Part shown: positions 18,170-24,595 of the stretch, one piece after another | Layout: each line of letters starts with the position of its first letter | How positions within the stretch are numbered: position 1 is the stretch's first letter | Translations under genes and position numbers: made by a program | Notes under the pieces: model-generated | The model's database searches: none | What the model was told of the DNA's origin: nothing | The model's input: the letters and a program-made list of their open reading frames with translations, nothing else | Assembly (NCBI GenBank): GCA_964425255.1 | Contig: CAYRMV010000018.1 | Span: forward strand, 1-36,503 | Source: CAYRMV01 sp964425255 | Lineage (GTDB): Bacteria; Bacteroidota; Bacteroidia; Flavobacteriales_D; Crocinitomicaceae | DNA length: 36,503 nucleotides | Reading direction: 5' to 3'

Positions 18170-18180
18170 GTTTCAGTAGT

Positions 18181-20802
18181 TTAGCGGATGATTGAAATAG
18201 GACCTGTATAAACGCGTTCTTCTGCGTCATTCAACTGAATTTTATAAAAATAGGTTCCGGAAGGAAGCGGTTCTCCATCATTTGTTCCATCCCATGGATT
18301 TGCATATCCTTTGGAATCATATACTTTAGATCCCCATCTGTTTACAATTGAAACCTCACAATCTGGATACAATTCATTCAAATTAATGACCACAAATAAA
18401 TCATTTTTCCCATCAAAATTTGGCGTGATAATCGTTGGGATCACAATATCATCAGACTCACAGTTATTCACTTGTATTTTTAACGTATCATACGTAAATC
18501 CACAAATCGGGTGGGATAGACGGTATACCAATAAATTATTCGAAGCCGTAAAATTTGAAACCGATGTCGAAGGAGCATTTCCCTGAGCTACATCCGCTTG
18601 TCCTTGTGTAAAATACCACGCAGCGGATTGGGTAACAACTGGTGAATTTGCTTCCAAATTCATGAAATCACTTTCAAAACACAAAGTGGTATCGTTGGTA
18701 TAAATTTGAGCCTGATTATTTGCATACACATGAATCGTATCCGACGAAACTGGACAATTCCCACTGCTTATCGTATAAATAAAGGTATTCCATCCAGCGG
18801 CAAAATTCGTTGCTTGCGTGTTGTGATTCGATGGATTGGCAATCGTTGCTCCTTCCAATGTTGTCCATAAGCTTTCCCCGCTTGCAGCAAATGTTCCTAA
18901 CAACAAATAGGTACTTGCATTACAAGCAAATGTCGAATCAGTCAAAATATTTACAGGAGTTGGAAGTGGATTGTTATTGACGAAAATAGTATCTTTTGTA
19001 ACACCACAAGTTGCTGTACTAATTGTCCAAACAAAAGCATTGCTTCCTGAACTCAAATTAGACACACTTGTTGATGCATTCGAAGGGTCTGCAATTGTTC
19101 CATTACCAAGCAACACGGACCATGATCCTGTACCTGAAGTAGGAACATTCGCTGATAAATTATAGTTCGTTTCAACACACAAATCAATCTCATCAGCTGA
19201 TATCAATGCTTGACTCGGGAAAGGCAAAACTTCAACACTAAATGAACAAACATCTGAATTTCCAGTTGAATCATACGCTGTATATTCCAAATTTGTAATC
19301 CCAATCGGGAAAGTTGATCCGGATGAAAGACCTGATAAATCTGTTTGTTCTACGTATGCAATGCAATTATCTGCTGCTAAAATGGTTGCAAAACTAACGA
19401 CTGGATTACAGGTTGAAATATTGTTTGGACAATTACTAATTACTGGCGGAATTGTTTCCTCTACTTTTACTGTGAAAGTACAAGTTCCCACATTTCCAAC
19501 TTCATCCGTCACTTCGAAAGTAACCACATTCATCCCTGTACCAACCGTTGCACCTGCTGGCGGAATTTGGCTGATAGAATAATTCGGGCAAGCTTCTACC
19601 ACAGTCAATTGAGGAGAATAATCTGTCATCGAATAAAAACATGCAACTCCGTTATTCACTACTGCGTTAGGTGGACACGTTACAAGTGGAGCAGTTTCAT
19701 CATTGGGAATTAATCTCGTTCCACAAGTACGCGCATTTCCTGCCGAATCTGTAACAGTAACATATACATTTGTAATTCCTGAAACTGTTGCACCCACAGC
19801 AGGTGTTTGTGAAAAAGTGAGTAAGCTTGAAGGTCCACAGTTTTCAATTACAGTAACAGTACTTGATAAATCTGGCACAAGGATATCACAATTGGTTACC
19901 AAATTCACTTCTATTTCTTCAACACAAGTAACAATCGGTTTGATTGAATCCATTAAAACAACTTGAAACGTACAAGTTCCCTGATTTCCGGCAGGATCTT
20001 GCGCTGTCATCGTCATCGTTGTTGATTGAGAAATAAGTGTTCCAACCGCTGGACTTTGTGAATAAGTCAATGGTGCCGCAGTAATATAACATGGATCAGT
20101 CCCAGACATTAAAGACGTAAAATCGATTAATTCAGCCGTACAATTTTGCGTAACATAAAGCGCTTGTGATGGAGGACAAATCGCTGTTGGGTTGGAGTTA
20201 TCAATACCTGTTAAACGCACATTATCAACTGCCAACGGATTCCCCGAATTTCCTGTTTCATTGTAAGTAAAACGAAAACCAAAAAGAAAATTTGTATTGT
20301 TTAAACTCGCTGGAAAACTCACAATGGAAGTCGTCCAAGTCAACGCTGAAGGCAAAATTCCTCCTGTGGCTGTCCATGTGTTTCCATTGTCAATACTATA
20401 AACAACTTCCGCATAATCTGTCACACCATCTGTACCAATTAAGTAATCGAATTGCAGTTGATAGCTTTGTGCACAAGTAGCAATTACTTCATGACCTAAA
20501 ACCGTTTGTTTTACGCCAGCATTATCTGAATTTTGGTAGTAATAATTGATTGCACTTCCGGTACCACAACCTAAATTCGTTGGACCTCCACCCGTAATGT
20601 AAAATGAAACTTCACTGTTTGGATTAGGATCACTTGGCCCATTTCCTGCACAGACATTAGCAAGCCAGGAATTGGGAGAAGATGTTGTGTAAACATCCCA
20701 TGTTACAACGGAATTTTCAAAATTATCCTGAAAAAGAGTCACTTGCGAAAAACTAGTATTGATCAGCAAGACAAGGAATGACGTGAGAACGAATTTCACC
20801 AT
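18181..20802 (-). CDS. Secreted HYR-repeat adhesin with type B (gliding-motility-associated) T9SS sorting domain
   Basis: 873 residues from the ATG at 20802, chosen because it begins a clear signal peptide (VKFVLTSFLVLLINTSFSQ); a longer frame to 20874 would start upstream of the likely transcript start. After an N-terminal jelly-roll-like domain (about 22-200) come four HYR-type repeats of about 80 residues, with paired Cys and D-x-x-GN motifs (for example VTDSAGNARTC, VTDEVGNVGTC). Three Ig-like/PKD-like repeats follow (about 530-780). The C-terminus carries the TIGR04131-like domain (TPNFDGKNDLF; VYDSKGYANPWDGTNDG; LPSGTYFYKIQL). It should be exported by T9SS and anchored on the surface as an adhesin. 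Confidence 0.9.
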   Translation of the reverse strand: MVKFVLTSFLVLLINTSFSQVTLFQDNFENSVVTWDVYTTSSPNSWLANVCAGNGPSDPNPNSEVSFYITGGGPTNLGCGTGSAINYYYQNSDNAGVKQTVLGHEVIATCAQSYQLQFDYLIGTDGVTDYAEVVYSIDNGNTWTATGGILPSALTWTTSIVSFPASLNNTNFLFGFRFTYNETGNSGNPLAVDNVRLTGIDNSNPTAICPPSQALYVTQNCTAELIDFTSLMSGTDPCYITAAPLTYSQSPAVGTLISQSTTMTMTAQDPAGNQGTCTFQVVLMDSIKPIVTCVEEIEVNLVTNCDILVPDLSSTVTVIENCGPSSLLTFSQTPAVGATVSGITNVYVTVTDSAGNARTCGTRLIPNDETAPLVTCPPNAVVNNGVACFYSMTDYSPQLTVVEACPNYSISQIPPAGATVGTGMNVVTFEVTDEVGNVGTCTFTVKVEETIPPVISNCPNNISTCNPVVSFATILAADNCIAYVEQTDLSGLSSGSTFPIGITNLEYTAYDSTGNSDVCSFSVEVLPFPSQALISADEIDLCVETNYNLSANVPTSGTGSWSVLLGNGTIADPSNASTSVSNLSSGSNAFVWTISTATCGVTKDTIFVNNNPLPTPVNILTDSTFACNASTYLLLGTFAASGESLWTTLEGATIANPSNHNTQATNFAAGWNTFIYTISSGNCPVSSDTIHVYANNQAQIYTNDTTLCFESDFMNLEANSPVVTQSAAWYFTQGQADVAQGNAPSTSVSNFTASNNLLVYRLSHPICGFTYDTLKIQVNNCESDDIVIPTIITPNFDGKNDLFVVINLNELYPDCEVSIVNRWGSKVYDSKGYANPWDGTNDGEPLPSGTYFYKIQLNDAEERVYTGPISIIR

Positions 20803-20863
20803 GTAATAATTAATTTTTAGTATGTTCACCATTGTTATCGATGAATCGATGTAGTAAGCATGC

Positions 20864-20871
20864 CAAATATA
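20864..20871 (-). promoter_or_regulatory. Putative -7 promoter element for the adhesin operon
   Basis: TATATTTG on the minus strand fits TAnnTTTG. Transcription from it would start near 20860, excluding the ATG at 20874 and giving a leader of about 55 bases to 20802. The leader contains two ATCGAT palindromes separated by GA (20837-20850). An alternative in-frame ATG lies at 20832. Confidence 0.5.
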
Positions 20872-20895
20872 CACATTTTGCCCTATTTTGAACAG

Positions 20896-20918
20896 AAAAA
20901 ATGATTTTAGTCAAAATC
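20896..20918 (-). terminator. Possible rho-independent terminator of oxyR
   Basis: On the minus strand GATTTT-GACT-AAAATC forms a 6 bp stem with a tetraloop, followed by ATTTTTT. The stem is AT-rich and weak, about 40 bp after the oxyR stop codon. Confidence 0.4.
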
Positions 20919-20956
20919 CAAGCGAAATCTAGTGAAAACTGTCAAAATTCAAACAA

Positions 20957-21883
20957 TTACTTCCAACTCAAAACCTGATAAGAATTTTTTGTTGAATCAT
21001 TGAATTCCAATTGAATAAAATGAACCAAAGGACGAATAGACTCCCATTTTCTATTTTTTTTCAATGAAACCCCCATAATCATTCGTGCAGGTCTGGATGC
21101 AGAAATTTCATTTTCGATGGGTATAAACTGATCTGAAGGACGATCTAACAAAGCGTTGTAATGAACAGGGACAAGCGTATAACCTCCTTTCACATCAACC
21201 ATTCGAACCAACATTTCAATATTTCCACCTTCGTAATTCCAATCGGTTTCATTCTCGTTGGATAATTCACACAATTGCATCATTTGGGTCCGCAAACAAT
21301 TTCCCTGACTTAATAACCAAGGTCGAAGATTTTTCAATTGTGACATTTCCAACTTATCTGTATCACATGTTGGGCAATATGCTTGAATTTCTTCCATATA
21401 CAAAGGAGTAAATTGCATCGAGACATCTTCATGCGGACCAGCAAAAATGCCGTAGTCTATTTTCCGGCTGTGAATTGCATCGAGTAGATCTTCGGTTTTC
21501 AGTTCCTGAATGACAAGTCGAACACTGGGCAATTGCTTTTGCCAATCATCAAACAAACGAGGAACGAGGTAAGGAGCAATTGTCGGTATAATTCCCAAAC
21601 GAATTTCTTCTTGGTATTCACCAGTTAAACTCCCTTTTAAGTATTCAATTCGATGGATATTTTCTTGAATATCTTGTAAAATCGGAATCAATTTTTCGCC
21701 CAATGGAGTCAATTCAACCGGATTTCGATGACGATCAAATATCGCAAAACCAATGATTTCTTCTGCTTTTTTAATTTGCATCGACAAGGTAGGTTGCGTC
21801 ACAAATGAATGTTCTGCAGCACGACTAAAATTCCCCTGTTCCACTAAGGCAAGGATGTATTGAATCTGTTGAATAGAAAGCAT
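20957..21883 (-). CDS. oxyR: LysR-family hydrogen peroxide sensor OxyR
   Basis: 308 residues from the ATG at 21883; the frame extends upstream but MLSIQQIQYILALVEQGNFS is the standard family start. The N-terminal winged helix-turn-helix covers about residues 1-65 (FSRAAEHSFVTQPTLSMQIK). The regulatory domain has C196 and C205 in GNCLRTQMMQLC, the same nine-residue spacing and GxCLRxQ context as the E. coli peroxide-sensing Cys199/Cys208. Oxidation to a disulfide should switch it to an activator. It is divergent from dps-Prx-Trx, its expected targets, with an 83 bp shared control region. Confidence 0.93.
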   Translation of the reverse strand: MLSIQQIQYILALVEQGNFSRAAEHSFVTQPTLSMQIKKAEEIIGFAIFDRHRNPVELTPLGEKLIPILQDIQENIHRIEYLKGSLTGEYQEEIRLGIIPTIAPYLVPRLFDDWQKQLPSVRLVIQELKTEDLLDAIHSRKIDYGIFAGPHEDVSMQFTPLYMEEIQAYCPTCDTDKLEMSQLKNLRPWLLSQGNCLRTQMMQLCELSNENETDWNYEGGNIEMLVRMVDVKGGYTLVPVHYNALLDRPSDQFIPIENEISASRPARMIMGVSLKKNRKWESIRPLVHFIQLEFNDSTKNSYQVLSWK

Positions 21884-21920
21884 ATCAATATTTTCTATAA
21901 AAGTATAAAAACAATTGATA
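21883..21920. promoter_or_regulatory. Candidate OxyR operator region (inverted repeat)
   Basis: TATCAAT (21883-21889) and ATTGATA (21914-21920) form a perfect 7 bp inverted repeat with a 24-base AT-rich spacer, between oxyR and dps. It partly overlaps the oxyR start. A fit to the E. coli ATAG-N7-CTAT pattern is not clear. Confidence 0.3.
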
Positions 21921-21942
21921 AAATTTATATACATTCATGTCG

Positions 21943-21950
21943 TATCTTTG
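21943..21950 (+). promoter_or_regulatory. Putative -7 promoter element for dps
   Basis: TATCTTTG fits TAnnTTTG. No TTTG -33 element lies at the normal 17-21 base spacing, consistent with an activator-dependent promoter. It also argues against translation from the ATG at 21937, which lies upstream of the likely transcription start. Confidence 0.55.
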
Positions 21951-21966
21951 TAAAAAATTCAAGAAC

Positions 21967-22413
21967 ATGGAAACAAATTCAACATTAATCGCATCGTTAA
22001 ATCAATTACTCGCATCCTACCAGGTTCATTATCAAAATTTAAGAGCGTTACACTGGAATATTAAAGGAACAAATTTCTTTGAATTACATCTTAAATACGA
22101 AGAATTATATACTCGTTCTCAAGTAATCATTGATGAATTAGCAGAACGTATTTTGACTTTAGGTGCAACACCACTTCATCGTTTTGAAGCTTATTTAAAG
22201 GAAAGTGTTTTGAAAGAAAACCAAACAATACACGAAGGAATTCCGGGCATGAAGTATATTTTAGATGCTCAAAAACAATTGCTTCAATTAGAACGTTCAA
22301 TCATGACTCTTTGTGCTGAAACAGAGGATGAAGGAACCAATGCGATGATGAGTGATTTGATTCGTGAAAAAGAAAAAACCAATTGGATGTTTGCCGCTTG
22401 GTTAAATCAGTAA
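21967..22413 (+). CDS. dps: Dps family ferritin-like DNA-protecting protein
   Basis: 148 residues from the ATG at 21967. Dps forms dodecamers that oxidise Fe(II) with hydrogen peroxide and store iron, preventing Fenton damage. The inter-subunit ferroxidase ligands are all visible: H29 (ALHWNIKG), H41 (FFELHLKYEELY), D56 and E60 (IIDELAERI). The C-terminus (EKEKTNWMFAAWLNQ) is also typical. An upstream in-frame ATG at 21937 precedes the likely transcription start and is rejected. It is the first gene of the oxidative-stress cluster and lies divergent to oxyR. Confidence 0.95.
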   Translation: METNSTLIASLNQLLASYQVHYQNLRALHWNIKGTNFFELHLKYEELYTRSQVIIDELAERILTLGATPLHRFEAYLKESVLKENQTIHEGIPGMKYILDAQKQLLQLERSIMTLCAETEDEGTNAMMSDLIREKEKTNWMFAAWLNQ

Positions 22414-22450
22414 ATTCGTACATAATTTAAAACAAAATAAATAGACAATT

Positions 22451-23071
22451 ATGAGTTTCGTAGGTAAAAAATTCCCGTCAATTACGGTGAATGCAATGGA
22501 TTCAATGGGAGATACTTTCCAATTAGACGTTTTCAAAAAAGCGGTGGAAAACAACAAAAAAGTAGTTTTATTTTGGTACCCGAAAGATTTTACTTTCGTT
22601 TGTCCAACTGAAATTCATGCTTTCCAAGAAGCTGCTGCTGAGTTTGAAAAACGCAACACGATCGTTATCGGTGCATCTTGTGACACAGCTGAAGTACACT
22701 TTGCATGGTTGAATACAGCCAAAGACAACGGAGGAATCGAAGGAGTTGAATTTCCATTAATCGCTGATTCTACACGTCGTTTGGCTCAAGAATTAGACAT
22801 TTTGGATTACGACATGTTTGCCGATGAAGATAGCGAAGGCGACAATGTTCCATACCGTGCAACGTATTTGATTGATGAAACGGGAACTGTTTTCCACGAG
22901 TCAATCAACCACATGCCTTTGGGACGTAATGTACAAGAATACATCCGTTTGGTAGACGCTTACACACATGTACAAAAACATGGTGAAGTTTGTCCTGCAA
23001 ACTGGGAAGAAGGAAAAGAGGCTATGAGCGCAACACGCACAGGAGTAGCTGATTATTTAAGCAAACACTAA
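22451..23071 (+). CDS. ahpC: 2-Cys peroxiredoxin (AhpC/Prx1 type)
   Basis: 206 residues. It reduces hydrogen peroxide and alkyl hydroperoxides. The peroxidatic Cys51 lies in FWYPKDFTFVCPTEIHAF and the resolving Cys181 in HGEVCPANW, as in typical 2-Cys peroxiredoxins. It begins 37 bp after dps with no recognisable promoter of its own, and a thioredoxin gene follows 16 bp downstream. No ahpF is present, so the adjacent thioredoxin is the obvious candidate reductant. The gene symbol is by family; it could equally be named prx. Confidence 0.94.
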   Translation: MSFVGKKFPSITVNAMDSMGDTFQLDVFKKAVENNKKVVLFWYPKDFTFVCPTEIHAFQEAAAEFEKRNTIVIGASCDTAEVHFAWLNTAKDNGGIEGVEFPLIADSTRRLAQELDILDYDMFADEDSEGDNVPYRATYLIDETGTVFHESINHMPLGRNVQEYIRLVDAYTHVQKHGEVCPANWEEGKEAMSATRTGVADYLSKH

Positions 23072-23087
23072 TAAAAAATCATTGATT

Positions 23088-23402
23088 ATGTTTACCGAAT
23101 TAACAGAAGACACACTCGATCAAATTTTAGCGAGCAACAAGAAAGTAATGGTTCAATATGGCGCTGGATGGTGCGGAAATTGTAAAATCACGAAACCGAA
23201 GTTCAAAAAATTAGCCGAAGAAAATCCAGAAATTGAGTTTTATTACGTGGATGCTGAAAAATTGCCCAATTCACGTCAATTTGCAGAAGTTTCCAATTTA
23301 CCCACATTTGCTGGATTTGTCGATGGTAATTTGGTTAAACAAGCTCAAGGAAATAAAGTAGAAATCATTCAAGAAGTAGTACATGAGGTTGCCAATCATT
23401 AA
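23088..23402 (+). CDS. Thioredoxin family protein (WCGNC active site)
   Basis: 104 residues from the ATG at 23088 (an in-frame TTG at 23082 is less likely). The active site is GAGWCGNCK with C29 and C32; classical thioredoxins have CGPC, so Asn replaces Pro. The cis-Pro loop is NLPTFAGF. No signal peptide is seen, so it is cytosolic. The C-terminus overlaps the next gene by 20 bp. Its place after a peroxiredoxin lacking a visible AhpF suggests it reduces that enzyme. The CGNC motif may raise or lower redox potential relative to CGPC; this cannot be read from sequence. Confidence 0.92.
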   Translation: MFTELTEDTLDQILASNKKVMVQYGAGWCGNCKITKPKFKKLAEENPEIEFYYVDAEKLPNSRQFAEVSNLPTFAGFVDGNLVKQAQGNKVEIIQEVVHEVANH

Positions 23403-23637
23403 GCACATGGTCGAATTCATCGAAAACAACGATGAAGACTTTGTCATCGAAACAATGGAAACGCTTGAGCATTTGATTGATGCTCCTGGGTTGAAAGACG
23501 AAGAATTAGATGTGATCGGCGAATTATTGTCGAACTTTTCAGGAGCTGTAGAAGTTTACAAAGAAATCAAAGCAGGGACGCCCAAACGCGATGCTCTCAA
23601 TGGTTTCATGAAACGTGTCACTGGCTCGATTGATTGA
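23383..23637 (+). CDS. Small conserved protein of the peroxiredoxin cluster (DUF6952-like)
   Basis: 84 residues, acidic and probably all-helical, with no signal peptide, Cys or membrane segment. It begins MRLPIIKHMVEFIENNDED and contains a repeat-like helix pattern (ETMETLEHLIDAPGLKDEEL). The resemblance to DUF6952 is from memory and not certain. Start and stop fit the context: the ATG lies within the end of the thioredoxin gene (20 bp overlap, different frame), so expression is coupled. The stop codon lies inside a GATT repeat, with a strong terminator 12 bp later. The function is unknown; a partner or regulator of the Prx/Trx pair is only guessable. Confidence 0.82.
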   Translation: MRLPIIKHMVEFIENNDEDFVIETMETLEHLIDAPGLKDEELDVIGELLSNFSGAVEVYKEIKAGTPKRDALNGFMKRVTGSID

Positions 23638-23646
23638 TTGATTGAT
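23628..23646 (+). repeat. GATT tetranucleotide repeat spanning a stop codon
   Basis: Four tandem GATT units plus GAT cross the TGA stop (23635-23637) of the small conserved gene. Change in unit number would shift the frame at the last codons only. Confidence 0.85.
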
Positions 23647-23648
23647 CT

Positions 23649-23695
23649 AAAAAAACACAAGCCTGTTCAAGTAGTTTTGGACAGGTTTTTTTTTT
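23649..23695 (+). terminator. Rho-independent terminator of the dps-Prx-Trx operon
   Basis: CCTGTTC (23662-23668) pairs with GGACAGG (23679-23685), including one G-U pair, with a 10-base loop and followed by ten T residues (23686-23695). An A-rich flank (23649-23655) precedes the stem. Confidence 0.9.
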
Positions 23696-23720
23696 GAAAA
23701 CAAAATAAAAAGAATGAAAC

Positions 23721-23754
23721 CAAAAATGGGTGTCCAATTCCTCAGACACCCATT
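23721..23754 (-). terminator. Rho-independent terminator of yebC
   Basis: A perfect 10 bp stem (AATGGGTGTC, 23725-23734, and GACACCCATT, 23745-23754) has a 10-base loop. On the minus strand it is followed by TTTTTGG. It lies 17 bp beyond the yebC stop. Confidence 0.88.
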
Positions 23755-23771
23755 CCATTTTATCATTTCAA

Positions 23772-24482
23772 TTAAGCAATATTCGTAAACACTTGCTGAA
23801 TATCGTCGTCGTCTTCGATTTTATCGAGCATTTTTTCAATATCTACCAATTGTTCTTCGGTGAACTCGATAGGTGAAGTCGGAATACGTTGCAAATTCGA
23901 CTTCAATACTTCCAATCCTTTGTCTTCAATTGCTTTCGCTAGGGTTCCATACGACGTGTAATCTCCATAGATATAGATTTTATCTTCCGTAACATCGATT
24001 TCTTCGCAACCAGCATCAATCAATTCCAATTCTAACTCTTCAGCGTCAACCGAATCCGTTTTTACCAATTCGAAAACACACTTACGTTTAAACATAAATT
24101 CAAACGAACCATTAGGAACTACTCCCCCACCCGCTTTGTTGAAATAGGATTTCACATTAGCAACAGTTCGCGTTGGGTTATCTGTGGCACATTCTACATA
24201 AACCAATACTCCGTGAGGACCTTTTCCTTCATAATCCACTTGGGTAAAAGCCGCAATGTCTTTTTGAGCTGCACGTTTGATCGCGTTCTCGATATTGTCT
24301 TTAGGCATATTTTCAGCCTTCGCATTTTGAATCGCTGTTCGCAATTTAGCATTCGTAGTTGGATCTGAACCACCTTCTTTAGCGGCCATTGTAATTGCTT
24401 TTCCTAACTTCGGAAACAATTTCGACATCTTGTCCCAACGCTTTTCTTTTGCTGCTCTACGGTATTCAAACGCTCTTCCCAT
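23772..24482 (-). CDS. yebC: YebC/PmpR family protein (TACO1-like translation factor or transcriptional regulator)
   Basis: 236 residues, the normal family length. It begins MGRAFEYRRAAKEKRWDKMS and contains the signature segments LGKAITMAAKEGGSDP, LRTAIQNAKAENMPKDNIE, AIKRAA and YEGKGPHGV, with an acidic C-terminus. Members have been described as DNA-binding regulators, and newer work on YebC/TACO1 points to ribosome rescue at polyproline or stalled sites; which applies here is not visible. The C-terminal domain shows the expected NKAGGGVVPNGSF motif. It is monocistronic, with its own promoter and terminator, and is divergent from the secreted hydrolase-like gene. Confidence 0.95.
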   Translation of the reverse strand: MGRAFEYRRAAKEKRWDKMSKLFPKLGKAITMAAKEGGSDPTTNAKLRTAIQNAKAENMPKDNIENAIKRAAQKDIAAFTQVDYEGKGPHGVLVYVECATDNPTRTVANVKSYFNKAGGGVVPNGSFEFMFKRKCVFELVKTDSVDAEELELELIDAGCEEIDVTEDKIYIYGDYTSYGTLAKAIEDKGLEVLKSNLQRIPTSPIEFTEEQLVDIEKMLDKIEDDDDIQQVFTNIA

Positions 24483-24507
24483 GTGTTTTATTCATTTTTT
24501 ATCGTCG

Positions 24508-24538
24508 CAAAAATAACTTTTTTTTAGCATCTTGCCAA
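24508..24538 (-). promoter_or_regulatory. Putative promoter for yebC (-33 and -7)
   Basis: On the minus strand TTG (24536-24538), a 20-base spacer, and TATTTTTG (24508-24515) fit the Bacteroidota promoter pattern. The -7 element ends 25 bases before the ATG. Confidence 0.6.
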
Positions 24539-24550
24539 GACCCTTTTTCA

Positions 24551-24578
24551 TTGCACAATTTCCTTTTTTGTACTTTTG
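24551..24578 (+). promoter_or_regulatory. Putative promoter for the hydrolase-like gene
   Basis: TTG (24551-24553), a 17-base spacer, and TACTTTTG (24571-24578) match TTG-N17-TAnnTTTG. Transcription would begin near 24583, ruling out the upstream in-frame start at 24395, which lies antisense to yebC. Confidence 0.6.
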
Positions 24579-24595
24579 ATTTTCATTTGTATCTC

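Noticed and set aside
19140..20220. Apparent repeats in coding DNA
   Set aside because: They are diverged HYR protein repeats within the adhesin, not a tandem DNA repeat or CRISPR array.
21937..21966. Earlier ATG for dps
   Set aside because: It lies before the likely transcription start set by TATCTTTG, and the family N-terminus fits the ATG at 21967.
24395..24595. N-terminal extension of the hydrolase-like protein
   Set aside because: It overlaps yebC on the opposite strand and precedes a good promoter; the signal peptide starts at 24596.
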